Source: Aphrophora alni (lineage: Eukaryota; Arthropoda; Insecta; Hemiptera; Aphrophoridae). From it: a DNA stretch of 64,000 nucleotides. The stretch is from NCBI GenBank assembly GCA_963513935.1, contig OY740768.1:60008004-60072003 (forward strand), in the 5' to 3' direction. Shown one piece after another: positions 12,451-23,700 of this stretch. The notes under the pieces are model-generated. The model searched no databases. It was not told the DNA's origin and worked only from the letters and a program-made list of their open reading frames with translations. How positions within the stretch are numbered: the stretch's first letter is position 1; each line of letters opens with the position of its first letter. The position numbers and the translations under genes are program-made.

Positions 12451-12490
12451 GTTGTCTGATGATGCCTAACGGCGAAACAGCTGTAACAAT
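12451..12490 (+). ncRNA. Hammerhead ribozyme-like motif, plus-strand copy
   Basis: The order is: stem I 5' side GTTGT (12451-12455), core CTGATGA (12456-12462), stem-loop II GCC-TAAC-GGC, GAAAC (12474-12478), palindromic stem III, and GUA with predicted cleavage after 12485, then ACAAT (12486-12490) completing stem I. All core positions match the hammerhead consensus except for one extra U before stem II. It has the same architecture as the minus-strand copy, with a one-base change at the freely variable core position. Confidence 0.65.
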
Positions 12491-12755
12491 AAATTGTTGT
12501 TGTTTGTTAAATTATAAGTGCCTTATCATTTTTGTTTTGCCCGATTTATAAATGGTATTCTTACAACAGTTATTATTAATAATTAATTATGTTATCATGA
12601 AAGTTTAAAATTTTTGATCAATTATTGTTCTAATAAAATAGATTTAATTATTCCCTTGTAATATTATAAATTGGTCCTTTTCTATAATAATTGTTATAGT
12701 TTGTAATAATAATCTGAAATAGTCTTGCTTTTTCATTTAAGTATTTGTCTTACAG

Positions 12756-12906
12756 GAAGCAAGTAATCCACCTAAAGGCGGTCATCAGCTCAAAGCCACA
12801 GAACCTCACAGAAAACCAACTAATTGGCTATCTCGTTGTTCTATACTTTGACCCCAAACTCGATCATCCACCTGTGCTGTGCAAAAGTGTCTTGACTTAC
12901 TTATAA
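12756..12906 (+). CDS. Possible terminal exon with HEAT-like (condensin CAP-G-like) segment
   Basis: A good splice acceptor (pyrimidine-rich, ending TTACAG at 12755) is followed by an open frame starting at 12757 after one codon-completing base and ending at TAA (12904-12906), 49 residues. It contains LVVLYFDPKLDHPPVLCKSV. Condensin CAP-G proteins have a conserved LV.LYF.P.....P.L segment, and the spacing here agrees. No matching upstream exon is visible in the window, and no clear donor follows, so this could be the last exon of a gene lying to the left, a gene fragment, or chance. Another frame is also open for 31 codons (EASNPPKGG...), which weakens the case. Confidence 0.3.
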
Positions 12907-14483
12907 CAAATACAACTTTTGTGTTTAGGTGTACCTTTTCTTGTCCTTTTAAATGGACACTGTTTTTGCTTTGTGTCTTTATATAATTATATATATATAT
13001 ATATATTTAAAAAAAGAGGATAAATGATGTATAGTAGAATATCTTTATGTAATTTTTGTGAAAAATAATTATTGGACTTTATAAAACAACCAAAATTGTA
13101 CTTTAAAAAGCATAAAATATGAAAATCGTGATCTGAAAAAAGGGGTTTTTACAAGACTCTTTGTGATAGAAGAACCATCAAAGAATTTTGTGATCGTTAT
13201 TTCTAAGTTTTTTTTCTATAATCTGTGGACCAAATGACCATTTGTCAATTATGAAATGATTTTATTTGGGAATTTTCTAATATATTAAAACCAATAGATG
13301 CGATTCTGTTTATGTTTTGGCTTTTATATATATATAAATATAAAATTTATGGAATCATTTACACTTTGTCTTGAAATAAAATAAATTTTTAAGGGACTAT
13401 TGGAGACATTGGAAAACAGTGCAAATATGGCAACTTGTTTGTGAAATAAACATGCTAGGTGATAACGATTGAGTTTAATAATGTTCCTTTATATTCCTAA
13501 CTTAAACTAACACAACATCTTAGTACCATTGAATTGTCACTTTAAAATTGCTCTTGTATTTGGTTATTTATAATGGTATGTATACATAATTACCATTCAC
13601 AAAATAGAATGGAAAAATAATTTATTTTATATTTTTATACATGGTATCAATAAACTATTATGTACATAATCGATAAAATATTATTTAATACCAGCTACTT
13701 GTAGTTGACAATGATTTGTAGAGATTGTTTTCATATATGATTTAATAAGATTAGTATGGGTCATATATAAATAATATACCAATCATTTAATATGACTGGA
13801 AATATTATATTTAATTTTTAAGCAAATTTGCAAAATTTTAAACTTCTATTTTCATAATGTAGTAAATGGGTCTATGAACAAATGTAGACCATAACCGGCA
13901 ATCATGCCTTTAACTCTCGTAACTTTGTAATATAAAAACTGCTCTAATTATTGTAACTTGCCCAAAACTGAATCAATGTTAATTAAATTTGTATATTTGG
14001 TCAATAAATTGTTTTATTTGGAATGGGTTAACGGGCTTTCTTGGAGAGAAGTGGAAGATTAGAAATCAATATTGTTAATAAGCTATATTAATTTTAATGT
14101 AATAAAATGTTTTTTGTTGGATCATTGAAATCAAAGAACACAATTTAACTGATTAAGTAACAGGATTATTCAACCCTGAACTATTCAACCCTGGACCCTG
14201 GAATGTGAAGTTTAAAAACTTTACCTGGTTTTACTATTTTCTCAAATAGCTCTATGTTTGAGAATTAACCTAAATAATCTCCTCAAAATATCTACAAAAT
14301 GAAATACTATACTATGATTTATGGTAAATTGCATACTAGCTGAACATTTTTTTTTAATTTTGTATTATTATTATTATTATTATATTCAAGCAATGACCAA
14401 GTTAACCAAATCAGTTTTTCACAGTTAAACCATCAACAAATTATTTAAATAAACTCTGAGCATTTACCAACCGACAACTTTAC
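12907..14483. other. AT-rich spacer with short TA tracts
   Basis: No gene recognised. There is a TA repeat at about 12981-13007, a shorter one near 13325, and an ATT/TTA repeat near 14366-14384. If the exon at 12756-12906 is real, part of this would be its 3' untranslated region. Confidence 0.5.
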
Positions 14484-15550
14484 CCCTTTCAGTGCCAGGC
14501 ATTTTTGTTGTATGCACTACCCAAAAGTACCAGGCATTTTTTCTCATAGTGTACACAAAAGTGCCGACCTATTTTTAGTGATTTTATAAGGATTTCATAA
14601 AACAGCTGTATTTTTGTTATTTGATAAGATATCACCATGAATTTGTTATTTGTCTTCTAATAGATCTGTATAAATAATATCTACTACTCTAAAAATATTT
14701 ATAATATACCAAAATTTAGAAAAAATGAAATTACATCCATTAACAAAGTTTTTTGATAAAATTTCCAGTAATAGATAGAGAAAAAAATATCACTTAAAAA
14801 CTTCCATATCACTCGAAGACTCATTTGTTCTATACTTATATTAAAAATTTTGGGCCAATATTTTGCTAAGTAAAAAAGTTACACTACTTTTTCTGAAATA
14901 GAACATTTTTTTTTTTTTTTCGGAAAATAAGTAGTAAAAAAACTTATGTCTCTAAAATATTCAGCACATCAAACAATAATAACAAATTAATAAAAGAATA
15001 ATTATGAATTAAAATACTTAAGGCCTATTTAAACTAAAATATTTATAATTTAGTTATAAACTAAATGTTATTTTTAGCATTGGTGATCGGTAACACATTT
15101 ACTATGTATGGCCTTTTTACACTTCACACACATAAATTTAGATTTTTTCCTCATGAGTGATCTTGATTGGTCCATTTATATATTTACACAACACAATCAG
15201 ATATAACCTATGTACAGAATACGATACAGGACTAAAACAAAAGGAATTATTATTATTATTATTATTGTGAAGCAGCTGATTTTATGGTAAACATCCAACT
15301 CGATTGAATTATCAGTCTTAGTATCGATCTGTGAACTGATTTTTATACTATATCATATGTGAAATGAAAAGAACTATTCATTCTTAGCAGATTGATATAA
15401 AATATAACCAAAAATAATATTTTCTATCCCTAACATTCGGCCCAATCGGCTGTTGGCATTTCTTGCACATTTTCAAACATCCTGTCCAGACGGACATTGG
15501 CACTTCTTGCATGTTTTAAAGGTTAAAACAGGATATTGGCACTGAAAGGG
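14484..15550. mobile_element. piggyBac-like deletion derivative, 1067 bp
   Basis: The termini are inverted: CCCTTTCAGTGCCA at 14484 and TGGCACTGAAAGGG ending at 15550. The right end abuts TTAA (15551-15554); the left end abuts TTAC (14480-14483), a one-base change from TTAA. Degenerate subterminal repeats of the terminal motif (forms of 'agtgcc' / 'ttggca') recur near both ends. The interior retains only a scrap of transposase (15074-15180, minus strand), so it is non-autonomous. Confidence 0.8.
15074..15180 (-). pseudogene. C-terminal zinc-finger remnant of a piggyBac-like transposase
   Basis: Read on the minus strand, the frame gives SLMRKKSKFMCVKCKKAIHS, then KCVTDHQC and a stop at 15074-15076. 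Cysteine pairs and a histidine at a protein C-terminus match the cysteine-rich domain of piggyBac-family transposases, which binds the terminal repeats. Its position inside a TTAA-flanked element supports this. The catalytic domain is missing. Confidence 0.6.
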
Positions 15551-15554
15551 TTAA

Positions 15555-17089
15555 CAATATGAATTTAGGCTATATTATTTTTGTCCTATCTTTTTATAAT
15601 AAACAAAATCTTATAGCCTAACATGTTTTATCATCTAAATGATGATTTAGTGGAGACCTAGACTAATTGGATGATTAAACTTTAAAACCTATTTATTTTA
15701 GTTTCTACTTCCATAATCCAGACTGTATCTTAATGTTTAGAGCAAAAATAACAATTTTCAATTTCTACTTTCATACATTTTTTTAATATATTTTATAAAT
15801 ATACAAAGTGTCATTACTGACAAAGTCTATTCGTTTAAAATTTGCACTGCAACATTATACAATATAATTTATTAGTTATATAAATATAAACAAATTTGCA
15901 ATTTGTAAAATACCGATTTTAACTTTTTTTTTTTTTAATATAGTTAAATATGAAATTAACAAGAAACAAATTTGTATTGAATAATAATGAAAAATTATTG
16001 TTCAATTGTTATTTGGACAAAATAATATTGTTCTTCAAGAATTGATTGATTTTAATTCTTGGTTGAATGTGATTTTTATTCTTATTTCAAAATCATGACT
16101 TGGTCAATTTCTATTATAGAGACTCAATATAAAAGCAAATCAATTAATTGAAAAACACATTTTTTTAGAATTTTCAATATGACATATGGTTTTCGAGTTA
16201 ACAATTAAAGTTGATAAAAATAGTATGTATAACGTGGATATAGTTTCAGCACCATCTTCAAAAGGCCATAACTAACATCGAAACTTGTACAAAACCAAAC
16301 TGTAAGTAATTTTATAATCTTTTTAAAAGCCAACATTTTTTCATAAAATTTATTTTTCAACCCCTTTGTTTCCCTCCACAGAGACTTTAGGACTCATCAA
16401 TTTCTTTAAACGGAAGTATTTTTAAGCAACTTTTCATAGCTGTATACTCGTATATGGCTTAGTTATTATTTTTCCTTTTCAAAACATTGCACACTTAAAT
16501 GCGGCTGAAGTCATATTACGTTACTGAATGACCAGAGAGAGTCACAGAGGTTTGTGTAAATTTCTGTAAAAAATATGTCAAACTTTAAAACGGACTGTTT
16601 TGTGCTTAAATTTTCACATTTTCATTGTTAGCAATCAAAAGTACAAAATTTTTCATAAGTAAGAAAACTTTACGTGATATGGAGAAGAAGTTTTTCCGAG
16701 ATTACTCAATATCAGTTTTTTGTTGATAGTGCAATTTCCCCGATCAAATTCATAAAATACAGTAAAAATTGCATATTAAATAAATAATTTCTTCATATTT
16801 TGTCCCCAAATTATTTTTCTTATAGTAAATACTGAAATTAATAGGATTTGAATGTTTGACCAGCCACACTTTTGAATTGGAGGCAGATAGCAACGTTTAG
16901 TTTACATAGCCGTTTTCTATTAAACAAAACCTTTAAAATGAAGTATCACTCAATAGGGTGAAAATTTAAAGTTGCCCCCAAAAGTCCCATTTTTTATCTT
17001 CGTTGTAATAAATTTCTGATTGTAAACAAATCACTTTTACATTCAGTAAACGAGTACATGAAATTACTTTAGTGAAATTATATTAAACA
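15555..17089. other. AT-rich spacer, nothing recognised
   Basis: No coding stretch, RNA gene or clear repeat was seen. Confidence 0.5.
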
Positions 17090-17901
17090 GATTTGAAAGA
17101 TATTGTCCAAAAATATAGAAATATCAAATACAACACAATAAGTTGCACAACACTTGAGTTAAATATCTTTTACATATCCCTGCAAAAAGAAATCAGCATA
17201 TATTTAGGTCTGAAAATCTTGCAGCTCATACCATCAGGTGTCAATGAGATGCTCCATCTAGTTGATCATCTAAATCTGCTTGACATAACGGTATTAACCA
17301 GTTTTTTAGTATGTTGGAAAACGTTTGTCCTATAGTAACTGTGTTTTCCTCGAAGAAAAAGTGACCTTAAACCTTGTTTTTCGACTGCACAGAATACATA
17401 CACTTTGGGGGAATTTCTTTTGTGCCCAAGTGTTTGATGTGAGGGCTCTGTTCCCCAAATGCTCACATTGTGATGATTGACAGTACCATTCAAATGAAAG
17501 GTTGTTTTATCAGAGAAAATTAAACGTGAAATGATGAAGGTTGAATCTTCCAGCATCCATTTGCCTCCTCTTGACATTGTGTAAATGAACGAACAGCAGT
17601 CTGTATGGTTTCATATTTTAATGTTTTACCAAACGCCAGATAGTAAGTTGTGGGATCACTAGCTCAGTTTATGGACTATACTGAAACAAAACATGAATTC
17701 TCTCCAATAGTTCTTTTGAAACTCACAGTAGTCCTGGATTTTTCCTTTTACAGATATACCGAATCTCTAAAGACTGTTGAAACTATTGTTTCAGAGATAG
17801 TGGATTATTGTTGAATTGCCTTCTAAAACTACACTGCATGTCCCTATTGCATTTGTTTTTTTCACAAATTCAAGAACTCGGAGCGCCTTTTGTTGTGCCA
17901 T
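17090..17901 (-). pseudogene. Tc1/mariner-superfamily transposase relic
   Basis: The minus-strand reading starts MAQQKALRVLEFVKK (ATG at 17899-17901), a typical N-terminus of an insect transposase family. A longer open piece (17266-17577) holds RLIFSDKTTFHLNGTVNHHN, then VSIWG and SPKVYVFCAV, the catalytic first-aspartate region (usually FSDEATFHLSG...VNRHNVRIWG). Here the aspartate is kept, but the usual glutamate-alanine after it is lysine-threonine. Downstream, in shifted frames, comes ENTVTIGQTFSNILKNWLIP and a degenerate DGA..H block. Stops and frameshifts make it inactive. Terminal repeats were not found. Confidence 0.75.
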
Positions 17902-18402
17902 TTTGGGTGTGGCTAGAGATCAAGGCATCTACATCCTGCTACAGTTATTTGAAACTTATTCTTTCAAATGATCTGACCCATTTAACGGCTCAAACAGATA
18001 AATTGAGTCACAAAATCTGTTCATTCTTTTTTAATCAATACTATGGAGTGTTTTAATACCCTCTAATAACTGATAGTTTACACCTTAGTTGCCAATCTTA
18101 TCAACCTTTTTTTTACACTTATAAACCAAGACCTCTCAGATTTACACCTGGAAAATAAACTGTTAAAAGACCCTTTATTGAAATAATCAGAACTCTATGG
18201 ACCATTTTTGAGTGATTTTAAAAAACTTTGGTATATAAGATTCATAAATGATGAATTTATGTGAACCTCCACTCTTACTTTTTCATATACTAAGAACATA
18301 GTATAAACCATTCTTCATTATTTTTTTATTTTAAAGCCACAGATAGAGGAGCAAAGAAAAATCATTTGATACAATTTACAAGTGAAAGAGTTGAACTGAG
18401 AG
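17902..18402. other. Spacer, nothing recognised
   Basis: AT-rich sequence between the Tc1-like relic and the hAT MITE; the last eight bases (18395-18402) are the MITE's target duplication. Confidence 0.5.
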
Positions 18403-18791
18403 CAGTGGCGGCTCCAGCGGGTAGGCCTGGGTCTACCCAACTTATTTGGTTTTCGGCCGGTGACACGCCTAAATGTACATATTACCGTTTTAAGGTGTAT
18501 TAACGATCTGTATGGTTTACTTTGATTTAAATATTATTTCTCAACAACTACTTTTGTGACACTTAATATATTTGTGGCAATAAAATATATTACATATTAT
18601 AAAATAAAAATATTTTTATTTTTCATAGTTGACCTGGCTCCATAGTTTTAAAATTAACAGTGTGGTGTATGCTTTTATCTTCAATAAGCAGTCCCCCCTT
18701 ATCCTAGGGGGTATTTACCCAGGTCCCCCGCCATAGTCATGACACCCCTAAACTGTGCCTACCCAAAAAATAAATCCTGTAGCCGCCCATG
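18403..18791. mobile_element. hAT-type MITE, 389 bp
   Basis: The element is flanked by a perfect 8-bp direct repeat, ACTGAGAG (18395-18402 and 18792-18799). The terminal inverted repeats are CAGTGGCGGCTCCAG on the left and CATGGGCGGCTACAG (complement strand) on the right. Both the 8-bp duplication and the CA-(G/T)-G-GCGG ends are hAT features. A shared inner block (GTAGGC...GGGT) extends the inverted match. It has no coding capacity. Confidence 0.9.
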
Positions 18792-19019
18792 ACTGAGAGT
18801 TTCTGGTCAAGTGCTTAGTGTATACCTTCCAAAGTGATCGGGCTAGGACATATACCTCAGAAATAGAAGGTAACAAGTATGGTGTTTTTGCCCAAAGCCA
18901 GGTTAGGTTACATATGAACAGGCTATCTTTTTTACCATTACCTTATAGCCTACTAAAGATTACAGAGAAGATATTATATAAGTATAGTCAAAGTTGGTAG
19001 GGAAATCAATGTAGACACT

Positions 19020-20480
19020 GGTGTTTTGCACAAACACACTTTCTGTGCTATGTCATGGACTCCTTGTTGCTGGAGCTGAACAACAAAAATATTTATATGT
19101 TTGTGTTTTATGATACTGAAGTTTCATCTCTGTAGAGACTCAATAAGAGATTAATCATTTTTTAAATTTCTTCCATTGAATAAGATAGGATTTGAGTTTG
19201 ATCCTTAGTGATATTCTATGTTACTTCCACTTCCTGACTACTTAGTTGACAATCAAAGTTTGTATCTATGGCTCTAAAAATTCTAGATAATGCTTCAAGA
19301 TTTCTGGTTGTGTATACAGCATGAGAGCAAGCTAACTGTAGATGCCATTTTCTTATTTTGTATGAATGAGACTGATTTCAGGTCAGTTATTATTTTGATA
19401 TAACATCCAACTAAAAAGTCTCCATTTTGCAGAACATTGATAATTGCATAACCTTCTTTTTATACTAATGAATGTCTTCAGTTAAATAACAGGAAGTGTT
19501 CCAGGAAAGAAAGCTGCTGAATCAGGATTGTGAAAGTGTAGAACCAATAGACAGTGCTTTGAAGCATCTGTTTCTATAACAAAATGAATTTGGCTATTAG
19601 TAGCAGGTAAGTCTGTATATATTATTTCTTCTTAAAAGATTTTGAAATCCAAAACAACACCAAATAGATTACAGGAAAGATCTTTGAACTAACCAAATTG
19701 AATGTTTTCTGAGTAGTTTGAAATACATTGGAAGTAATGAGCCAACAAAAGCTTTAGTCCACTTGTGGGGTTCACTTATAATGAATATGAGTATGACAAT
19801 CCTGAGGTAAACTAGCTGACACTAGGGTTTCTATTTTATGCTCTGTTTTCTCATCTTTTTAAAATGATGGCTACAAGGTGTTTTGCCTTTAAAACACACA
19901 ACAAAGTAATAACTCTAGTATCTTTGAGCAAGAGATGGTTCAGTAATTATTTTAATCATTCTGATCCAGGATTGATGGTAACATTTTCATTTCTGTAATC
20001 CCAACAGAGTAATAAATTAAAGTAAATACTTAGGTACTTTTTGCTTATTTAGTGTAAGTCCCTAACAGAGGAAAGAAATTTGCAATATTTTTTGTCTTAT
20101 TCTTCTTAATCTATTCCTAAATCTATAATATTCTCCAGAAAAACAAGTGTAAGTAGCCGTAAAATCCTTTGGTTTTATTATAAGATATTTTACTCTTTGG
20201 ATACTCCATTTGAGAGATTGTTGGTATATGCAAGAGGAATGACTGAATGATCATTGGTATTATCAAAAACTGAATGCTTGGTAGCTCTGTACACAATCTT
20301 TTCCATACCTGGCAGAGTGTAAGCATCCAATAAAGAATAAAGTAAAGAGATTTATCATTCGAGAGTAAGCTATAACTTTCTTTGTTTTCATTTGTCCTGA
20401 TCAGAACTTGGGCTGCTTTTTCAATTACACCCTCAGCAAGAAACTTTTGATCTCACAATCAATTAATTCCAATAATAGTC
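19020..20480 (-). pseudogene. Ty3/gypsy-like pol relic (RT to RNase H)
   Basis: The minus strand, read through many frameshifts, shows the order expected of a gypsy-type pol. At about 20480-20400 is FLAEGVIEKAAQVLIRTNEN. At about 20360-20300 are INLFTLL and LLDAYTLPGMEKIVYRATKH, then VFDNTNDHSVIP. Much further on, at about 19600-19400, are HFVIETDASKH, AAFFPGT and KEGYAIINVL, then IKIITDLKSVSFIQ. In the family these correspond to the RT N-terminal side, the palm entry, and the RNase H TDAS and ITD.(R/K)SVSF motifs. No LTRs were identified. Heavily decayed; the family call is an inference from motif order. Confidence 0.55.
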
Positions 20481-21737
20481 TGAAGTAAGGTTACTAAAAA
20501 GGGGCTGTGATTCATTATTTAGATGAACCAGAACAAAGAACTAGTATGTTAGTATTTTTGTATCTTTTATTGAGGTGACACCTTCACAGCTTCACTTATG
20601 CAAGGCTTAATATGAATTGAGTCTCTGCTAAGTCTCCCTTGGATCTAGTTAGCGTTCTCGATTGGCATGTGTGAAGTTTCGTGATCAATCCTCGTGGAGG
20701 CTCAAAAATTAGTGGCAACATGGAAGGGACCGCTTGGCAAAACTAAGTAAAAAAGGAGTCCACCCTATGGCTCACTAGCTCCATGTCCAACAACAAATCT
20801 CTGACGCGAATCAAAATTGATACGAAGATTAAACTTTGTTAAGTAAAACAGTCACGAGTTGAAAAACTAAAGACTTTTATCTTTGGTTACAGTATAGCTA
20901 AATGAATTCTATTTATAACTGGAGTATCAGTTACTTCTTTTAAATCCGTAACTATAACTAAAAAATACGTGTGACTTGTCGCAACTGATATAAGTAGCCA
21001 AATCCACTTAAATTCGCTTGAACTTTTGGGGTAAAGCGAATAATCTGTTTAATAGTTTCTCAATCAAAGTAATTTTGTGGTTATTTTTATAAAAAATAGC
21101 ATAACTGTATAATATAATGTTACAAGTAAAATTATTATTAATTAAAATTCAATGAGCATATTAAACTGGGCAATGAACTGATTTTGGAACTGTAAAGTCC
21201 GCCATTTTCATTTTTATTTCAGATGCAAATGAAGTTAAAATCATAAATGAGGTATGGTTAACCAAGGCAATAGTTAGCATAATTTCATATTTTATTGATA
21301 TTATATAAGTAATACAATAAATGGTAAATTTCAATACATTTAAATGTATTATACTAAAAATATAAGTAAATGTTTTTTCCATATATTTTCCATGTAAATT
21401 ATTAAAGAATATTAGTTTTAAAAAGAACAAAGTTTGCGAAAAATATACACACTTGAAAACACTCAAACATCGTTTAAAGAATTGTATAATCAAAACGTTT
21501 ACATCACAGGCTCATCTTTTGGATTCACTTGAAATTCATTTATTTACTCCTCTTCATGTTTCTCTCAAATTGACATGGGTTTGGTTCTAATAAAACCAAT
21601 TTTTAAAATTTTAGCTTTGTATTGTCTTCCCATTGATGTCCATAGTAAAGTATTAACTACGCGAGTCATTTTTAAGTAAGAACCGTTTTTAAGTGGAGTA
21701 ACAGCAATTTTATTTATGAACATAAATTGTATCAAAA
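20481..21737. other. Spacer, nothing firmly recognised
   Basis: It may include more of the decayed gypsy-like copy on the minus strand (20500-20850) but no motif is clear. The remainder is AT-rich. Confidence 0.4.
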
Positions 21738-22900
21738 ACTTAAGTATGAACATATTTTTTTTTCTACATAGTCACTAAGAATATCTAAGCATTTGTTAAG
21801 TCGTGGCACTAGCTTTTGGATCCCCTTATCATAGAACTCTGCCGTCTGAGCATTTAACCAGTTAGTAACAGTTTCTTTCACACGTCATCATTTTCAAATC
21901 GCTTTCCACCAAGATATTCTTTGAATTTAGGAAACACATGAAAGTCTGATGGTGCCAGGTCAGGGCTGTAGGGGGGATGGTCCCGTAATTCCCATCGAAA
22001 GTTGGCCAGTTGCGTCTTGGTCATTGCTGCAGCGTGAGGCCGATCGTTATCGTGAAGCAGCACGACGCCGTTAGACAGAAGTCCCCGCCGGCAGTTTTGA
22101 ATAGTGCGCCTACGTTTGGTTAGTGTTTCGCAATATCTCTCAGCATTTATGGTCATTCCTCTTGGCAGAAAGTCAATCAAAAGAACGCCTTTCCGATCTC
22201 AAAATACCGTGGCCATGATTTTCCGTGTTGAAGGTTCTTGTTTGAATTTTCGTGGTTTCGTTGGTGAATTTGAGTGATGCCATTCAGTGGATTTACGTTT
22301 AGTCTCTGGAGTGTAGTATGCTACCCACGTTTTCATCACCGGTAACAATATGATTCAAGAACTCATCACCACTGTTATCGTAGCGCTCCAAAAATGACAA
22401 AGAATGTGCCAAACGCTTTTTTTTGTGTTCTTCTGTCAACATTTTTGGCACCTATCTCGCACAAAATGTTTTTAATGCAATTTGTCGGAAACAATGTGAT
22501 AAACAACCGATCTTGAAATTTGTGAAAATTTCTCATAAAGCTTGTCAATCGTAAAGCGCCGGTTTTGGCGAATTTCCTCATCAACTTTTTTTGTCAAGTC
22601 TTCATCAATGACAGTTGGTCGCCCATATCGTTCTTCATCATGAACATTTGTTCTTCCTTGTCATCCATTACAGCTTCACCACAAACTTCAACAAGCTACC
22701 GGTGAATTTTGGCGGGACGAACTTGTTTTGCGTTTAAAAACCGAATAACCGAGCGCACTTCACAATCGGCGGGTTTATTGATTGACATGGCGACCAACAA
22801 AGCAGTGTTACGATAGAACCAACAGTCGCAGAGACATGAAATCAACTGACTGCATAGTTGGGGATTGGGAAAGAGTGGCTGACCTTGAGCGGCCATCAAG
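21738..22900 (-). pseudogene. mariner transposase, nearly full length but frameshifted
   Basis: Blocks run in N- to C-terminal order on the minus strand. SVIRFLNAKQV..AKIHR lies at about 22770-22700. EEIRQNRRFTIDKLYEKFPQ and SRSVVYHIVSDKL follow at about 22590-22490. TWVAYYTPETKRKSTEWHH and KPRKFKQEPSTRKIMATVF lie at about 22330-22200. An open stretch at 21878-22180 holds IDFLPRGMTINAERY, VVLLHDNDRPHAAA (second aspartate) and PPYSPDLAPSDFHVFPKFKE (third aspartate, D,D34D pattern). The C-terminus (LNAQTAEFYDKGIQKLVPRL then DYVEKK) is well preserved. Frameshifts and a deletion around the first aspartate (after the VYHIVSDKL block) break it. It is better preserved than the copy at 1-425. Confidence 0.88.
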
Positions 22901-23609
22901 TGACAGCCTGCACGGTTGCTACGCGCACAAACGGTTCTTACTTTAAAAAATGACCTCTCGTACTAATGTATGGTTGTGTTCGGGAAAGATTTACCTTTCA
23001 TGAACAATGACTTTGGTCACCCCCAAACTTGTAGTGTGACTTTCCTTAAAATCATAGAACTGTTTCCAAACATTGATTTTGAGAAGATAATTTTCTTTGC
23101 TTTTTGAAACTGAAAATTCCACTTACTAGGTAGTTTCCATACTGCTTCAGTAATTGCTTTTCAGTTATTAACATGATAATTTTATCCCAATTGCGATATT
23201 ATATTACCAATAATACAACATTGGTTTGAATGAGTGAGCGACTACAGGAAAATGCAAAATAACATCTTTACAGTGGCAGAATCGTCTTGTAACAGCCGGC
23301 GTGACAACAGGGCAACAATTGCCATATTCTTGTTTTGGCCACCACAACCATGAAAAATATTTTGATTGCCATGATATCAGGTCTGAATTCTTGATGAAAC
23401 AATATAAACAATAACAAACATTCATCAACAATCACGATACTTTAGGGATCAACAACAAATTTTTAAAATTAACTAAAATAGTCATTATATATAAGTATAG
23501 AAATTATTTTCCGTATGCAATTTTTTCTTCTAAATCAATTGGAGTAAAAAATTCCATTCTATTATACTTAGAACTTTATATATTATAGTCCTTTGAAAAT
23601 GATAAACAA
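22901..23609. other. Spacer, nothing recognised
   Basis: No supported gene was seen; a short minus-strand frame at 23204-23431 has no recognisable motif. Confidence 0.5.
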
Positions 23610-23700
23610 TTAATATTATCACAAGATCAACAACCAGTGCTACGATACATTCAGGAAAGAAGATAATACATGGGCAAGAAGTAATAAGGAGAAAGCAGAT

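Larger units (their letters stand above)
11638..12541. mobile_element. Head-to-head pair of Penelope-like element 3' ends
   Basis: The segment is an inverted pair. On the minus strand, 12009 down to 11638 carries the 3' end of an element; on the plus strand, 12010-12541 carries a longer 3' end of the same element. Both finish with the same tail (GTGCCTTATCATTTTTG then TTTTGCC). The plus copy encodes a GIY-YIG-type segment as found downstream of the reverse transcriptase in Penelope-like elements. Each copy carries a hammerhead-like motif in its 3' non-coding part, as described for the terminal repeats of Penelope-like elements. The junction is near 12009/12010. Such inverted, 5'-truncated arrangements are common in this class. 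Confidence 0.8.
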
